Below are positions 14,670-26,200 of a DNA stretch of 42,311 bases, in pieces. The notes under the pieces were generated by a model. It was given only the letters and a program-made list of their open reading frames with translations. It was not told the DNA's origin and searched no databases. The stretch's first letter is position 1; every line of letters starts with the position of its first letter. Source of the stretch: Spirochaetia bacterium (GTDB lineage: Bacteria; Spirochaetota; Spirochaetia; Sphaerochaetales; Sphaerochaetaceae); assembly GCA_009930325.1 (NCBI GenBank), contig RZYO01000009.1, forward strand, positions 1 through 42,311. Direction: 5' to 3'. The position numbers and the translations under genes were made by a program.

Positions 14670-15101
14670 ATGTCAGAGTATGATTTTGAAAGGGAAAGAG
14701 AGAGGGCGAGAACAGCACGATGGAATGCTTTCTTTTTTATTATTATTTGTGCAATTGTTGCTTATATTTTTGTTAACTTTCCTGAATATAAGAGTTCATT
14801 TATACCCCCTAAAAATACCGAAATTATTGTAAATGAAAACTTGATTTTAGAAAATTCAGGATTGATAAAAATTCATGATTTTAGAAACAATGAAATATTT
14901 GATACTGATGAAAATTTAAAAATAGAAGTTTTGCAAAATAACATAGGATTTTTACTTAGAAATAATCAAGATTTATTAGTTGGAGCATTTATCGATGGGG
15001 GTTGGTATTCTCTAGAAATTATTCCAGAAAAGAATATTGAAAATAAAGTTGATGAACAAAAAGAAGAGGTAAAGATAGAAGATGTCAAACAATCCAACTG
15101 A
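14670..15101 (+). CDS. Small single-pass membrane protein (143 aa)
   Basis: The start at 14670 is chosen because GAGGGGAGA lies seven bases upstream; the frame is open back to 14580 but that part is poor coding sequence. The protein has a charged N-terminus (YDFERERERARTARWN), one transmembrane segment (AFFFIIICAIVAYIFVNF at about 19-36) and a soluble, acidic C-terminal domain of about 100 residues. Topology by the positive-inside rule puts the N-terminus in the cytoplasm. Its end overlaps the next gene by 20 bases. Family not recognised; it could be an envelope or superinfection-exclusion protein, but nothing proves it. It is not a typical holin in layout. Confidence 0.65.
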   Translation: MSEYDFERERERARTARWNAFFFIIICAIVAYIFVNFPEYKSSFIPPKNTEIIVNENLILENSGLIKIHDFRNNEIFDTDENLKIEVLQNNIGFLLRNNQDLLVGAFIDGGWYSLEIIPEKNIENKVDEQKEEVKIEDVKQSN

Positions 15102-15351
15102 TAGATTTGCACCAAGGTGTCCAGTTCTTGTTTATGGAAATAAAGTTGATTCAGAGCCTAGATATTTTGAATCAATTACAGCTGCTTCTAAAGAATTAAA
15201 CATTCCAACAAGGACAATAAAAGAATTAATTTGTAATGGGGGGACAATTGATGGTTGTACTTGTTTTGATATTCCTCAATGGTGTGAATTTGATATTGTT
15301 TCATCCGTAATAAATGGTAAATTAAAATTTACAGTTGTAAAGGTGGATTAA
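15082..15351 (+). CDS. Small NUMOD1-like DNA-binding protein
   Basis: The 89-residue protein contains YFESITAASKELNIPTRTIKE (read in two parts around residues 28-48), similar to the NUMOD1-type helix-turn-helix (S...AA..L.i....i...) that usually accompanies homing endonucleases. Here it is alone. AAGAGGTAAAG precedes the ATG, which lies inside the end of the membrane protein gene. Its position just before the terminase small-subunit-like gene suggests a late-gene or packaging regulator. Confidence 0.5.
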   Translation: MSNNPTDRFAPRCPVLVYGNKVDSEPRYFESITAASKELNIPTRTIKELICNGGTIDGCTCFDIPQWCEFDIVSSVINGKLKFTVVKVD

Positions 15352-15358
15352 ATATAAT

Positions 15359-15895
15359 ATGCCTACAAAAAAATTTGAATATTGGGTTACTGATGAAGGA
15401 GTTACAATTCTAGTTGCCTTTGCACGAAATGGTTTAACAACGGATGAAATTGCAAAAAAAATTGGTATATCTAGGAATACTCTCAATAGATGGCGTAAAC
15501 AATATAAAAATATTGATATTGCATTAAGTGCAGGGTTTGAAACATCAAATATGATTGTTGAAAATTCTTTGTATAAATGTGCAACTGGGTATTATTATTT
15601 TGAAGAGTCAGTTGATAAAGATGGTAATATTTTAAAAGTAGAGAAATATCAAAAACCTTCAATAACTGCACAATTAAGCTGGTTAAATAACAGAGTTCCA
15701 TCAAAATGGAGACCAAATAAAACAGAAATAACTTCTAAATCAACAATTAAAATTGAGAATAATGATATGGATGAAAAAATCTTAGAAAAAAGCAAAAGCA
15801 TTCTACATTCAATTTCAATTTGTTCTGAAGAAACAAACGAAATTGTATTGAATCCCGAAGAATATGAACTAGAAGATATAAAAGATGAATTTTAG
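15359..15895 (+). CDS. Terminase small-subunit-like HTH protein
   Basis: The 178-residue protein begins with a helix-turn-helix (FARNGLTTDEIAKKIGISRN, TLNRWRKQY; residues about 20-50), then ENSLYKCATGYYYFEE, then KPSITAQLSWLNNRVPSKW at about 100-118. That order (HTH, conserved aromatic segment, WLkNR.P..W) is typical of phage small terminase subunits and related transposase-like HTH proteins. It overlaps the large terminase gene by 11 bases. It should recognise the packaging site on the element's DNA and recruit the large subunit. Confidence 0.75.
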   Translation: MPTKKFEYWVTDEGVTILVAFARNGLTTDEIAKKIGISRNTLNRWRKQYKNIDIALSAGFETSNMIVENSLYKCATGYYYFEESVDKDGNILKVEKYQKPSITAQLSWLNNRVPSKWRPNKTEITSKSTIKIENNDMDEKILEKSKSILHSISICSEETNEIVLNPEEYELEDIKDEF

Positions 15896-17501
15896 AGAGA
15901 ATAAAATAGATAAAAAAATAAAACCTATATTAGCATTTAGAGAGCCTGTTTTATCCAGGAAAGAGTTTCATATGCAGATATCAGTTTTAATGGAAGAAGC
16001 AAGAGAAAAAAAATCATTAAAAGCTTGGATGCGATATATGGCTAAAAACAATTTATTTTTCCTGTGTGTTTATATTTTAGATATGCATTATGTTGATCAT
16101 GATTTTGGTTATAGGTTTTGTGCTGAAATAGATTCTCAAAAATGGGGTAGGATTTGGGTTTGTGCAAGAGAACATTTTAAGTCTACTTTATTAACTTTTG
16201 CTGCAACTATTCAAGAAATAATAAGAAATCCTGAAGTCAGAATTGGAATATATTCCTATAATGTTACTATTGCAGTAGATACTTTTTTAAAACAAATAAA
16301 GTCAGAATTAGAAAATAATGCAAAACTAAAATATTATTTTGATGATATTTTTTATGAAGATCCTAAAAAAGAAGCTCCTCTTTGGACTAATGAAGCAATT
16401 ACTGTAAAACGTAAGAGTAGAGCCCGTGAGGCTACGGTTGAAGGAAGTGGATTAGTAACAGGCCAAAAGACGAGTAAGCATTATACACATTTAATTTACG
16501 ATGATGTAATGACTCCTGATAGTGTAAAAACTCCAGAAATGATGGATTATACTGAAAAACAATGGAAAATGAGTTTAAATACTGGAACTGGAACTGATTT
16601 GAAATACTTTGTAGTTGGAACATTTTATGCTGAAGGTGAATTATATACTCATTTAATAGAAGATGGGATATGTGATCCTGTAATTCAACCAGCTTTAGAT
16701 GTTAATAACATACCTGTTTTTTTATCATATAAAGCCGCTGCTAAAAAAAGAAAAACTTTAGGCCCAGATGTATGGGCAACACAAATGATGTGTTCTCCTA
16801 AAGGGGCTAGAAAAGATACTTTTAAAGAAGAATGGTTAAAATATTATGATGTAGATATTTTTACTGGAGATAAAATGTATAAAGGTATGAATATTTATAT
16901 GTTTGTAGATCCAGCAGGAACAAAGTCAAGAAAACGAGATTATACTGCTATTTGGGTTATTGGTTTAAATTCTGATGAAAATTATTATGTAATTGATTTA
17001 ATAAGAGATAAATTAAATTTAAGTGGTAAAAAACAAAAAGTATTTGAATTACATAGAACATATCATCCTAAAATAACTTTTTATGAAAAAGTCGGTATGC
17101 AATCAGATATTGAAGCTATTGAAGAAGATATGGAAAGATATAATTATCGATTTAATATTTCTCCTGTAAATGCCACGATAACAAAACAATTAAGAATTGA
17201 AGCCTTACAACCTTATTTTGAAAGTGGAAGGATTTATTTCCCAAGACAAATAATACATGAAAATTGGGAAGGGGTTAATGAAGATATGCTTCATTCATTT
17301 GTTAAAGAAGAATATAGAACATTTCCAATAGGTGTTCATGATGATGCTATAGACTCTTTAAGTATGATGGTTTCAAAGGCCTGCAATCCAAGTATGATTT
17401 TCCCTTCTACCAAATTTGAGCAATCTGAAATAGATAAATATATTTCAGGAAAAGCCAAGAAAAAATCCTCAATTTATAATCCTTTATCTGTAGTTTATTA
17501 A
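15885..17501 (+). CDS. terL: Large terminase subunit
   Basis: The 538-residue protein is a phage DNA-packaging motor: ATPase half with Walker A-like CAREHFKST (residues 93-101) and Walker B YDD (205-207), then an RNase H-like nuclease half with MFVDPAGTKS (Asp342) and VHDDAIDSL (Asp486/487). Size is in the normal range, so the gene is intact. It is co-translated with the small-subunit-like gene. Family: typical tailed-phage TerL. Oddity: it is not followed by portal, protease or capsid genes but, after 93 bases, by two giant genes and then the integrase. Either structural genes were deleted here or the element packages into another phage's heads. Confidence 0.92.
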   Translation: MNFRENKIDKKIKPILAFREPVLSRKEFHMQISVLMEEAREKKSLKAWMRYMAKNNLFFLCVYILDMHYVDHDFGYRFCAEIDSQKWGRIWVCAREHFKSTLLTFAATIQEIIRNPEVRIGIYSYNVTIAVDTFLKQIKSELENNAKLKYYFDDIFYEDPKKEAPLWTNEAITVKRKSRAREATVEGSGLVTGQKTSKHYTHLIYDDVMTPDSVKTPEMMDYTEKQWKMSLNTGTGTDLKYFVVGTFYAEGELYTHLIEDGICDPVIQPALDVNNIPVFLSYKAAAKKRKTLGPDVWATQMMCSPKGARKDTFKEEWLKYYDVDIFTGDKMYKGMNIYMFVDPAGTKSRKRDYTAIWVIGLNSDENYYVIDLIRDKLNLSGKKQKVFELHRTYHPKITFYEKVGMQSDIEAIEEDMERYNYRFNISPVNATITKQLRIEALQPYFESGRIYFPRQIIHENWEGVNEDMLHSFVKEEYRTFPIGVHDDAIDSLSMMVSKACNPSMIFPSTKFEQSEIDKYISGKAKKKSSIYNPLSVVY

Positions 17502-17594
17502 TTTTTATGTTACACCAAAAGACTGTTTTAGATGATGTAAAAGCTGTAAACATATTTTTTTGGCTTATGTAATAATTTCTTTCAGAGGTAATTT
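17502..17594. other. Gap between terL and the giant genes, with a 21-codon ORF
   Basis: In most tailed phages the portal gene begins here. Instead there is a 21-residue frame (17507-17572, MLHQKTVLDDVKAVNIFFWL plus M) without a ribosome site, then an AGAGG site for the 870-codon gene. The short ORF may be a scar of a deleted gene or chance. No insertion sequence, terminal inverted repeat or target duplication is seen. Confidence 0.4.
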
Positions 17595-20207
17595 ATGGGT
17601 GCTAAAAGTTATGTATTAGATCAGTTAAATAATAATATTCATAAAGGATTGGATACTGGATTATCCGCAATTAATTTACTTGTTGAAACTGAAGTAAAAA
17701 ATAATCAAGATTATTTTGCATCTCAAATAAGTGAGGGATTAGAATTTAACGTTTATGATAATCCAAATACAAAAGAATGGGATTATCTATCTAGTGAAGT
17801 TTTTAATAATGCTGAAAGAAAAATAGATGAATTAAATATAAGCGATGAAGCAAAATACAGAATAAAAACGAATGTATTAGATTATTCAAGGTCAAATTAT
17901 AATGCAACTTTACAAACAAGAATGGAAAAAACTAATTTATTTAAATTGGCAAATGAATTAGAGAATTCAATGAAACTTGATGCATCAAATAATAAATTAA
18001 GCATAACAGAAGCCTATAATAGTTATAATGAAAGCTATTCAAAGTCTAATGAATTTGCTTTATCTCATGGCGTAGAATTAACAAAACCAAGTGATTATTT
18101 AGATATATTGATTTCAACAAAAACTGGTCAATATGTAGAAAAAACAATGTTTAATATTTCTAATACTTTTCTTGATGAAGAAGGAAAGGCAATTACTCCT
18201 GAAGTAATTACTAATCAAGTGATGAATCAAATATCAAAAGAACTTGGAACACTTAGTAATGAAGATCTATTTACAGAGGATAAAATTGCAAATATTAAAT
18301 CAATGGTAGGTCAAGCTTATAATCAAAAAATGGGTGAGTTAGTTCAAGATGTAAATAATTCAAAAAAATCATTACTAGGGGAAATCTCTAATTCTGAAAG
18401 TTTATATGATGTAGATAATTTGGAAAGTTATTTTAAATCAAACTATCCAACATTCATAGTAGATACAGTTGGAAAAGATCTCCTTGATGTAGCTAATTAT
18501 AAAAATGATCAATTAATTATACAAAGTTGGAATAATGATAAGTCTGATTTATCTGAAATAACTCAAGCTGATTTAGAAAAAATCAAGACTCCAGAAATTA
18601 AATCTGAAGTATCTATTAATATTGCTACTTCTAAATTAAATAAATTACTTGAACCAGGTAAAGCGAACTTAAATAATGATAGTGATATATATAAATTACT
18701 TGGTATTGAATTAAGTAATGAAGATAGAAAAATTTTTGAAAAACAAATAGTTGAAAAATTAACTCCAGGAGAATATAAAACTTCAACATTAAATCCAATT
18801 ACAACAGCAATATTTAAAAAAAATGATGAAATAAATACACCAAATAATATTTTAAATAATCAAGCAAATGATAAGACTTATAATTCAAAATATCAAACTA
18901 TGAATAATAATGTAAAGCAAAGATTAGAGAGTGATAGATTAAATCCTTTTTTAACTGATGAAGAATTAAATCAAAATATTTTCAAATATGTTCAAAGTGG
19001 TATTCTTTCTGTTGAAGATGCTGAGGATTTATCTAAAAGACCAAATTTCATAGATGGAATATCTACAGAAATTTCTAAGCATATTGATTCAATATACGAT
19101 AAGGGATATCTCGATAAAAGTTTTACTGAAGGTGAGAAAACATCAATTTTAAATTCATTAAGAAAAGGTGCTTACGAAATATATATAAATGAAAAACCTT
19201 CAACAGCACAAGAATGGGAAAATTATTATACAAAGGTTGATAAATTAGCAAAAAAGGAGACAATAAACACATTTGTTTCGGAAATGAATAAAATTGAAAA
19301 AACATTAAATTCAAATGATTTTGTAAAAACCTTTAGTAATCAAAATGTTTCAAATATATTAAATTCTTATCAACAAGGTGATTTAGATTTTTATGTTAAT
19401 CCAGAACAATTAGATTCATTATTATTTCATGGAAGTGCTTTTGATATAAATAACTCAGAATATTCTACTGTTGATTCTTTAGAAAAATATATTTTAAAGA
19501 ATTATTATGGGGATAAAGCATTTGATGATTTAAATAAGCTTGAACAAATAAGCGTTAAATCTACAGCCACTATTGCTTTTGCAACTAGGCAAGAAAGACA
19601 ACTTGTTAATTCTTATTTTGATACAGAATTTATTGAACCAAAGAAAGTTGGTAATAGATTTGTCTATAAGTTAGATAATAGTCTTTATGTTTCATTAATT
19701 AATTACAATGATGATAAATCAATAAAAAATGGGAAAGCTGACTTTCTTATGATTACACCAAAAGAGGATAGCTTGAGTGCATCTGATTTTAAGTTAAATA
19801 ATTATACAAATAGATTAATTACGCTTGATAAGAGGTTTACTATAAATGGCTCAGAAGCAGAGAGAGCTGATATATTAAAACAAATAAATGAAAATGCTAA
19901 TAAAGCTAAAATTAATAGCTTAGATAAAAATATAGATAATCCTTCTTATGATAATCCTGCTACTTATACGACTGATGAAGATGGGAATAAAATAAGTTTA
20001 AAGCCTCAAACTAATAATAATCTTGTCATGCAATCTAATTTTGAAAGTGAATTAGAAAAAACTAATATTTTAAACAATTATGAAGAACTTACTAAACAAG
20101 GGAAATCTTTGCAGGCTTCTATAAGAAATCAATTAAAAAAAATTAATTCAGAAAGAGAATATTTGCTTTATGGTCGAATGAATTTAAAGAAAAACATTTT
20201 AATGTAA
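17595..20207 (+). CDS. Large helical protein, putative phage internal virion/ejection protein
   Basis: The 870-residue protein is not recognised by domain. It is almost entirely helical and highly charged, with no signal peptide, P-loop or membrane segment, rich in Asn, Lys and Ser, with scattered repeats of TxxxNxxxxD character but no tandem heptads long enough to call a tape measure. AGAGGTAATTT precedes the ATG, and a 13-base gap with an AAGGGAAA site leads into the 2891-codon gene, so they are co-translated. Its size and partnership with a giant multi-domain protein recall the gp15/gp16 internal virion (ejection) proteins of T7-like podoviruses, which travel in the head and enter the cell with the DNA. 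That analogy is inference from architecture, not similarity. Confidence 0.6.
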   Translation: MGAKSYVLDQLNNNIHKGLDTGLSAINLLVETEVKNNQDYFASQISEGLEFNVYDNPNTKEWDYLSSEVFNNAERKIDELNISDEAKYRIKTNVLDYSRSNYNATLQTRMEKTNLFKLANELENSMKLDASNNKLSITEAYNSYNESYSKSNEFALSHGVELTKPSDYLDILISTKTGQYVEKTMFNISNTFLDEEGKAITPEVITNQVMNQISKELGTLSNEDLFTEDKIANIKSMVGQAYNQKMGELVQDVNNSKKSLLGEISNSESLYDVDNLESYFKSNYPTFIVDTVGKDLLDVANYKNDQLIIQSWNNDKSDLSEITQADLEKIKTPEIKSEVSINIATSKLNKLLEPGKANLNNDSDIYKLLGIELSNEDRKIFEKQIVEKLTPGEYKTSTLNPITTAIFKKNDEINTPNNILNNQANDKTYNSKYQTMNNNVKQRLESDRLNPFLTDEELNQNIFKYVQSGILSVEDAEDLSKRPNFIDGISTEISKHIDSIYDKGYLDKSFTEGEKTSILNSLRKGAYEIYINEKPSTAQEWENYYTKVDKLAKKETINTFVSEMNKIEKTLNSNDFVKTFSNQNVSNILNSYQQGDLDFYVNPEQLDSLLFHGSAFDINNSEYSTVDSLEKYILKNYYGDKAFDDLNKLEQISVKSTATIAFATRQERQLVNSYFDTEFIEPKKVGNRFVYKLDNSLYVSLINYNDDKSIKNGKADFLMITPKEDSLSASDFKLNNYTNRLITLDKRFTINGSEAERADILKQINENANKAKINSLDKNIDNPSYDNPATYTTDEDGNKISLKPQTNNNLVMQSNFESELEKTNILNNYEELTKQGKSLQASIRNQLKKINSEREYLLYGRMNLKKNILM

Positions 20208-20220
20208 TAAAGGGAAATAA

Positions 20221-23200
20221 ATGAACAATAATATTTTAGATTTTGATGAAATTAATGAAATGTTAATGAAAGATGAAAAGCGTCAAAATAATTACAGAAC
20301 TGGTGAATTAGATGAAGATTCAAAGATATTAGAAAGATTTACTGCAAAATATAAACCAGCATTACAGAATTTTTATGATAGTTCAGATGATCCTAAAGGT
20401 GAACGATTTAAAGTTGAAACAGCTCAATTGATTAGTAGTAATACAGGAATTAATTTTGATAGAGCTTATAGTTATTTAGATATGTTAGGAGGTGATATTT
20501 ATAATAGAGATATTGACACTCAAGGAGTTATGGAAGGCTTTATAAATTCTGTTAAAGAAGCTCATTATACAAGGCTCAACGGCAAGGCCATGACTAAATG
20601 GGAAATTACAGGTAATGATAAATATTTGAAGCAAGCAGATGAATATAATGAAGAAGCTTTAAAACATCATGTTCATGATGATTATAATTTATTAGGAGAT
20701 TTATTCATTGCTAGTGCCCAGCCAGCATATTCAGTATCAAGATTTTTAATTAATGATTTAGCAATAAAAGGTTCAGCCTTTGCAATATCTACCATTCTTG
20801 GTGGAGGTGTTCCTTTTGCTGCAATAGCAGGAACAAAGGCTGTAGATTTAGCTAGTAAAGCTTATAATTTATATGATTCAGGTACAGTACAAGCAGGAAA
20901 CACATATTATAATCTATCGAAAATTGAAGATGCAGATGGAAATAAAATTGATTTACAATCTCCTTTAGCAAAAACATCTTTTGCTTTAATGGCTTTAGTT
21001 CAAGGGTTTATTGAAGTAGGGTCAATGGAATTTATGCCTGGATATAAAAAACTCCAACAAGCTCTAGGTCCCAAAGTAATGGGAAATGTTCTTACGAAAT
21101 CTATAAAGGATAAAGTATTTGATTTTGGGGCAGATTGGGTTAAAGGTTTAGCTAGTGAATCTTTAGAAGAAGGTATGCAATCTATTGTAGAAGATTTAAC
21201 CAGTAATTTATTAAAAACTCATGAAAATAAAATTAAGAATGCTGGTTTTGAATTAGATCAAGCTAAAGATATTTTTTCAAAAAGTTTTTCATCAATGCTC
21301 GATGCTGCAAAATCTATGGTTTTATTTGGAGCGATATCTGGCGGTATTGGTAATGGAGCTATTGCAACAAGAGCAAAGATTGACGCCAATAAAAGCTTTA
21401 AAAATGAAAGTAATGATAATAATAAAAAAGGTTCAAAGACTGTTGATAAGAGGTATGTTGTAAATGATAGTCATGATAACGATGAATCATTTGAAAAAGA
21501 AGTTCAAACTAAATTAAAAAATATAAAAAAAGAAAAATTAGATATACCAACTGGAGTCCCTGTTGGTATGTCTATTAGACCAAAATCAAGAGAAGATAGT
21601 GTATTAATTGAAGCGGGGTTAAGAAATGGCTCCAAGTTTTTAAAAATGAATGTTGGTGAATTTGATGCCGCAACAGCTGATGTTCAACAAGATATGTTAA
21701 ATGCTTATGCATATAGATTTGGTGGTAAGATTGATAATAAAACTAACACGATAAATATACCTAACAAGGAGGTATATAATTATTCAATAAATCAATTAGC
21801 TAAAGATAGTTATGACTTGCAAAAGAATGAAGATAATTCCTATTCTTTTAAGTTAAGAGATCATTCAGGCAAAGCTTTCACAATTAATATAAAAAGCAAT
21901 GAAAAGCCGTCAAAGGAATATATTGAACCAGATAGTACTAAAGCTTCAGAATTATCTTTACCTTCCTTTATGAAATCAATTATGAAGGCTAAAACAGATT
22001 TAACAATTTCTCCTGAAGTCCAAACTAGTTTAAAGAAAAAATACTCAAATATTTTATCAAAGAAAGAGATTTCAAATGTTGCAGGATTATATAATGTTCT
22101 TTCAAAAGGAACAGGAAAAAGTGTTTCTGAGTTAGATAATATTATTGAGTTTAGATTTGAAACTAATGAAGAAATTAACAATGTTGCTATGCAATCTATG
22201 TTAAGTCAAGGTTTAAGTCAAGAAGAAGCGACTGCTAAACTTAATTCAAAAATATATAGAGGTTATCATTCAGTACAAGAAGGAAAGCAAGTAATTACTT
22301 TGACTCCAAATAAGAATGCTACAACAATATTTCATGAAATGGGACATGTATTTAGTAATTTATTAAGTCCAGAACAAAAAGCTGTTTTTTCAAAGGCTTA
22401 TAACGGTCAAATTGGTGCTATGTGGGCTTCTGATATAAAAAGCGAAAACAATCAGTTTAAACTTGGTGATAATACTTATAAAAGTTATAATGAAGCATTT
22501 AAACAAATTGTACCTAATGAAGAAAGATTTGCTGATGATTTTGTTGCATATGTATCTACTGGTGTTGCTTCTTCTGAAGAATTGAAGGGTATCTTTGAAA
22601 AGTTTAAGGAGTTCTTAACCGAATTTATAAATACATTTAGCTCTAGATTAAGTGATAGTACAATTAAAGCATTTGATGAAATTTTAAATGGCAATCCTGA
22701 TAATATCAGCGAAAAGTTGAATAATAATATTGATTCTTTAAATATTATGCTTCAATCAGATGAAATTGAAAAAGTTAAACAAAAATACAATTCTTACAAA
22801 ATCGATAAAAATGGTAAGAAAACTTATTTAGCTCCAAATGGTAAGGTTAGTAATTTACCAGAATCTTTATATTTTATTGTAAGAACTTCTTCATTCAAAA
22901 ATTGGTTTGGTGATTGGGAGAAGGATATAGAAAATTCCTCTAAAGTAGTTGATGAGAATGGAGAACCACTTGTTGTATATCATGGTTCAGGGGAAACTTT
23001 TGAAAAATTTGATAAGAAAACCATAGGACGAAATTATTATGAAAGTGAACGAACAGGATTTTTCTTTACAAAGAAAAAAAGCACAGCAAAAAATTATTCA
23101 ATTTTAGCTGAAAAAGATAATGGTAATAAAAAAGTATATCAAGTTTTCTTAAATATAAAAAATCCAGTGTTGAGTAGTGTTAATAGTGATTATCTTAGTC

Positions 23201-26200
23201 CTATAGATAGTTTTGATATGAGATCTAATAGTTTAATGGAAGGTATTAATTTTGAGAATAAAGATGGGATTGTAATAACTGGAACAAATAATGATGATAT
23301 GTATCTAGTTATTGAACCGAATCAAATTAAATCCATTTTCAATAATGGAAATTTTAATTCTGATAATGATTCAATATTATTCCAGTCGGAAAACAAAAGA
23401 ACAAAAGTTATAAATGAAAATGGAACTTTGATAGCATTACATAATATTTCAGAAAGTAATTTAATTAAAGCTTATAATTTAGGAGGTATGCCCATGCCTT
23501 CTATTGCAATTACAAAACCTGAAGTAAATCATAACGGATTTGGAGAAATAACTTTTGTTGGTGATAATAAATTAGGTAATTTTTTAATAGAAAATGGCTA
23601 TGTTTATAATAGAGATATTTGGTCTGTCAGATTCCCAGAACCTGAATATAAAGTAATTAAAAAGAACTTTTCAGAATTTGATACAAAGTTAAAAGAGTTA
23701 AAAAAATTAGTTGATAATGATGACTATTTTTGCTCTTTAACTTCTTTATATTCTTCACAATATGAAACTCCTAAAAAATTAATGAGATTTTATCAAGATG
23801 AAAGTTATATGTTAGATATTTATAAATACCAAGAGAATATCTCAAAAAATAAAAAAATTGATAAGAATAGTGAGGAATTTGAAAATTGGTTGTATGACTT
23901 GATTAAACCATTATATTCAGATGGATTTTTAACTATTAAGGGGAAAAAAGTTGATTATAATTTATTTAATATTTTTAATTATATGAAAACTAATGACAAA
24001 ATATCTCAAATTCCATTGGGAATGACCTATCCAAAGCAAAAAGCTTTGGCTTTTACAGCTCAAAGGTTAATAAATAGAGCTCAGTTAAAAAAATATGAAG
24101 ATTTGATAGAAAATATTAAAGATCCTGAAGAACTTCTTGAATTAAAATCGGATATAAGTAAAGCTGATAGTTTAGCTATAGAAAATTATAAATTTAGAGA
24201 TACTTGGGAAGCCTTGAATGATTATTCAAAAGTGTTTGCAGATTATTACAAATCAAGTAAAAAAGAATCAGAAGAAAAAATAATAAAAGCTTTAGAAAAA
24301 AATGATTTTGAAGTATCTGATGATTTTGTAAAAACTACTCTTGAATTAGCAGAGAAAATGAGAAAAAGGAAACGAGCATATTTTGAAGCTAAACCTAAAA
24401 CTATTATGCAACCTTCAGATTTTGTTGCAGCAATAGTCCCAGAAACAACCTCAACAAAATTAGTTGAAACATTAAGAGAAGATGGTTTACAAGTTGAATT
24501 CTATAATAACAATAGACAAGAGGTATTGAATAATTTTATAAATAATAATGAGAATTCTATTCTATTCCAAAGTGAAAATATTATAGATATTTTTGATAAA
24601 AATTTTAAGGAAAATAAGAAAGCTTTAGATTTATTTGAAACAAATTTAATGAATTTAAATATAAATCAAAGATTTAAGCCAAATACTTATTTTAAAATAT
24701 TAGAACACACTCCTCTTATTTTTAATGAATTAGGATATGATGATAAACCATTTGTTATTTATAAAAGTAAAATCCCACAAATATTATCAACTGAAAAAAT
24801 TAGTAATGGGACTCCTCATGGAAAAGAAATTGATAAAAAAATTATGATAGATGCATTTAAAGCAATAAGTAATCCCGTTGCTGTTTTTAATTCTGTTAGA
24901 AAGAATAAAATAAACAACAAATATGAGAAAGTAAAAGATCATTTTGTCATTTTAGTAGATATTTTGGATAAATTTAATAATGGAATAATAATACCAATAC
25001 ATTTAGAAAAAAATATAAGCAATATTAAAGTAAATATTATTTCAAGTGTTTATGGCAAAGATAATACTCAGAAGTATGTATTAAATAATTTAAAAAATAA
25101 TAATTTAGTTTATTTAGATAAAAATAAGTCCGATTACGTGGCATTTATGCCCAACTTTTATGGGGGAAATTCATCACGCCTATCAGACTCTGTAAATACA
25201 GTACTTACAAAAGAAGATATTGTCAATCAATATCATTTTGATGAAGGACAAAATTTATACCAAAGTGATGATATTATAGACTCAATTGAGAAATATCAAG
25301 TGTATTCTAAGTACAATAATAAAACTAGTTCAGTACCACAGGATAAGCTCCAATTGCTTTCAAGGTCTACTGTAACTAGTTCTAAACTTAGTGTAATAAG
25401 AAGAGATGATATTGTCAATAAATATAATTTGGAGAGGAATCAAAAACTTTGGCAAAGTGAACCAGAAGAAAAAGATTCTATTTTTAATAATTTTGATATA
25501 TCAGATATCGAAGAAGCCTTAAATAGAAATTTCTATGTACCTTCTAGCTCGTTATATCCATTAATTGATAAGAGTGACGTAGTAAGAAGAGAAATTGAGT
25601 TAAGAAAGGATTTAGCAGCGTTTCCTTGGATTCTGGACACAGCAAGAGCTTGTGATACTTTAGATGAATTTTTACAACACATTAATGAATTAAAATATGA
25701 TGAAAGTTTAGGTGATAGAGCAGCTTATGATATAGAAAATTTTCATGAAGATTGGTTTAAAGATAAAAAGTCTCAAAGAAATATAGCTGTAAAAATTTAT
25801 GAATTATCCAGAGTTATTACTCCTAAACAGGCAGATAGAGTGTTTATTAATAGTATTTCAGATAAATATGATTTAATTAATTTAGCAATAGAATTAAATA
25901 CACCATACATGGATGTAGTAGATAAAAAAACTATCGTGAAACAACCAGTTTTTAAGGGAGTTTCTTCTACTGTACTAGCTATTAATGAAAATTCATCAAG
26001 AGATAAAATTAACCAAGCATTAAATCAAATTAGAATGAATCCTCAGGCTTACAGACAAGCTTTGATTGTAAAACAACAAGCTGAGCAAAGAGTAAAAGTT
26101 CATAATGGTGATAATGATGTATCAGATATCTCAGATAGATTAGCATATAGTGAAATGTTTTTAAAAGAAGATGTTGTTGATGAAGAATTATCAACCTTTT

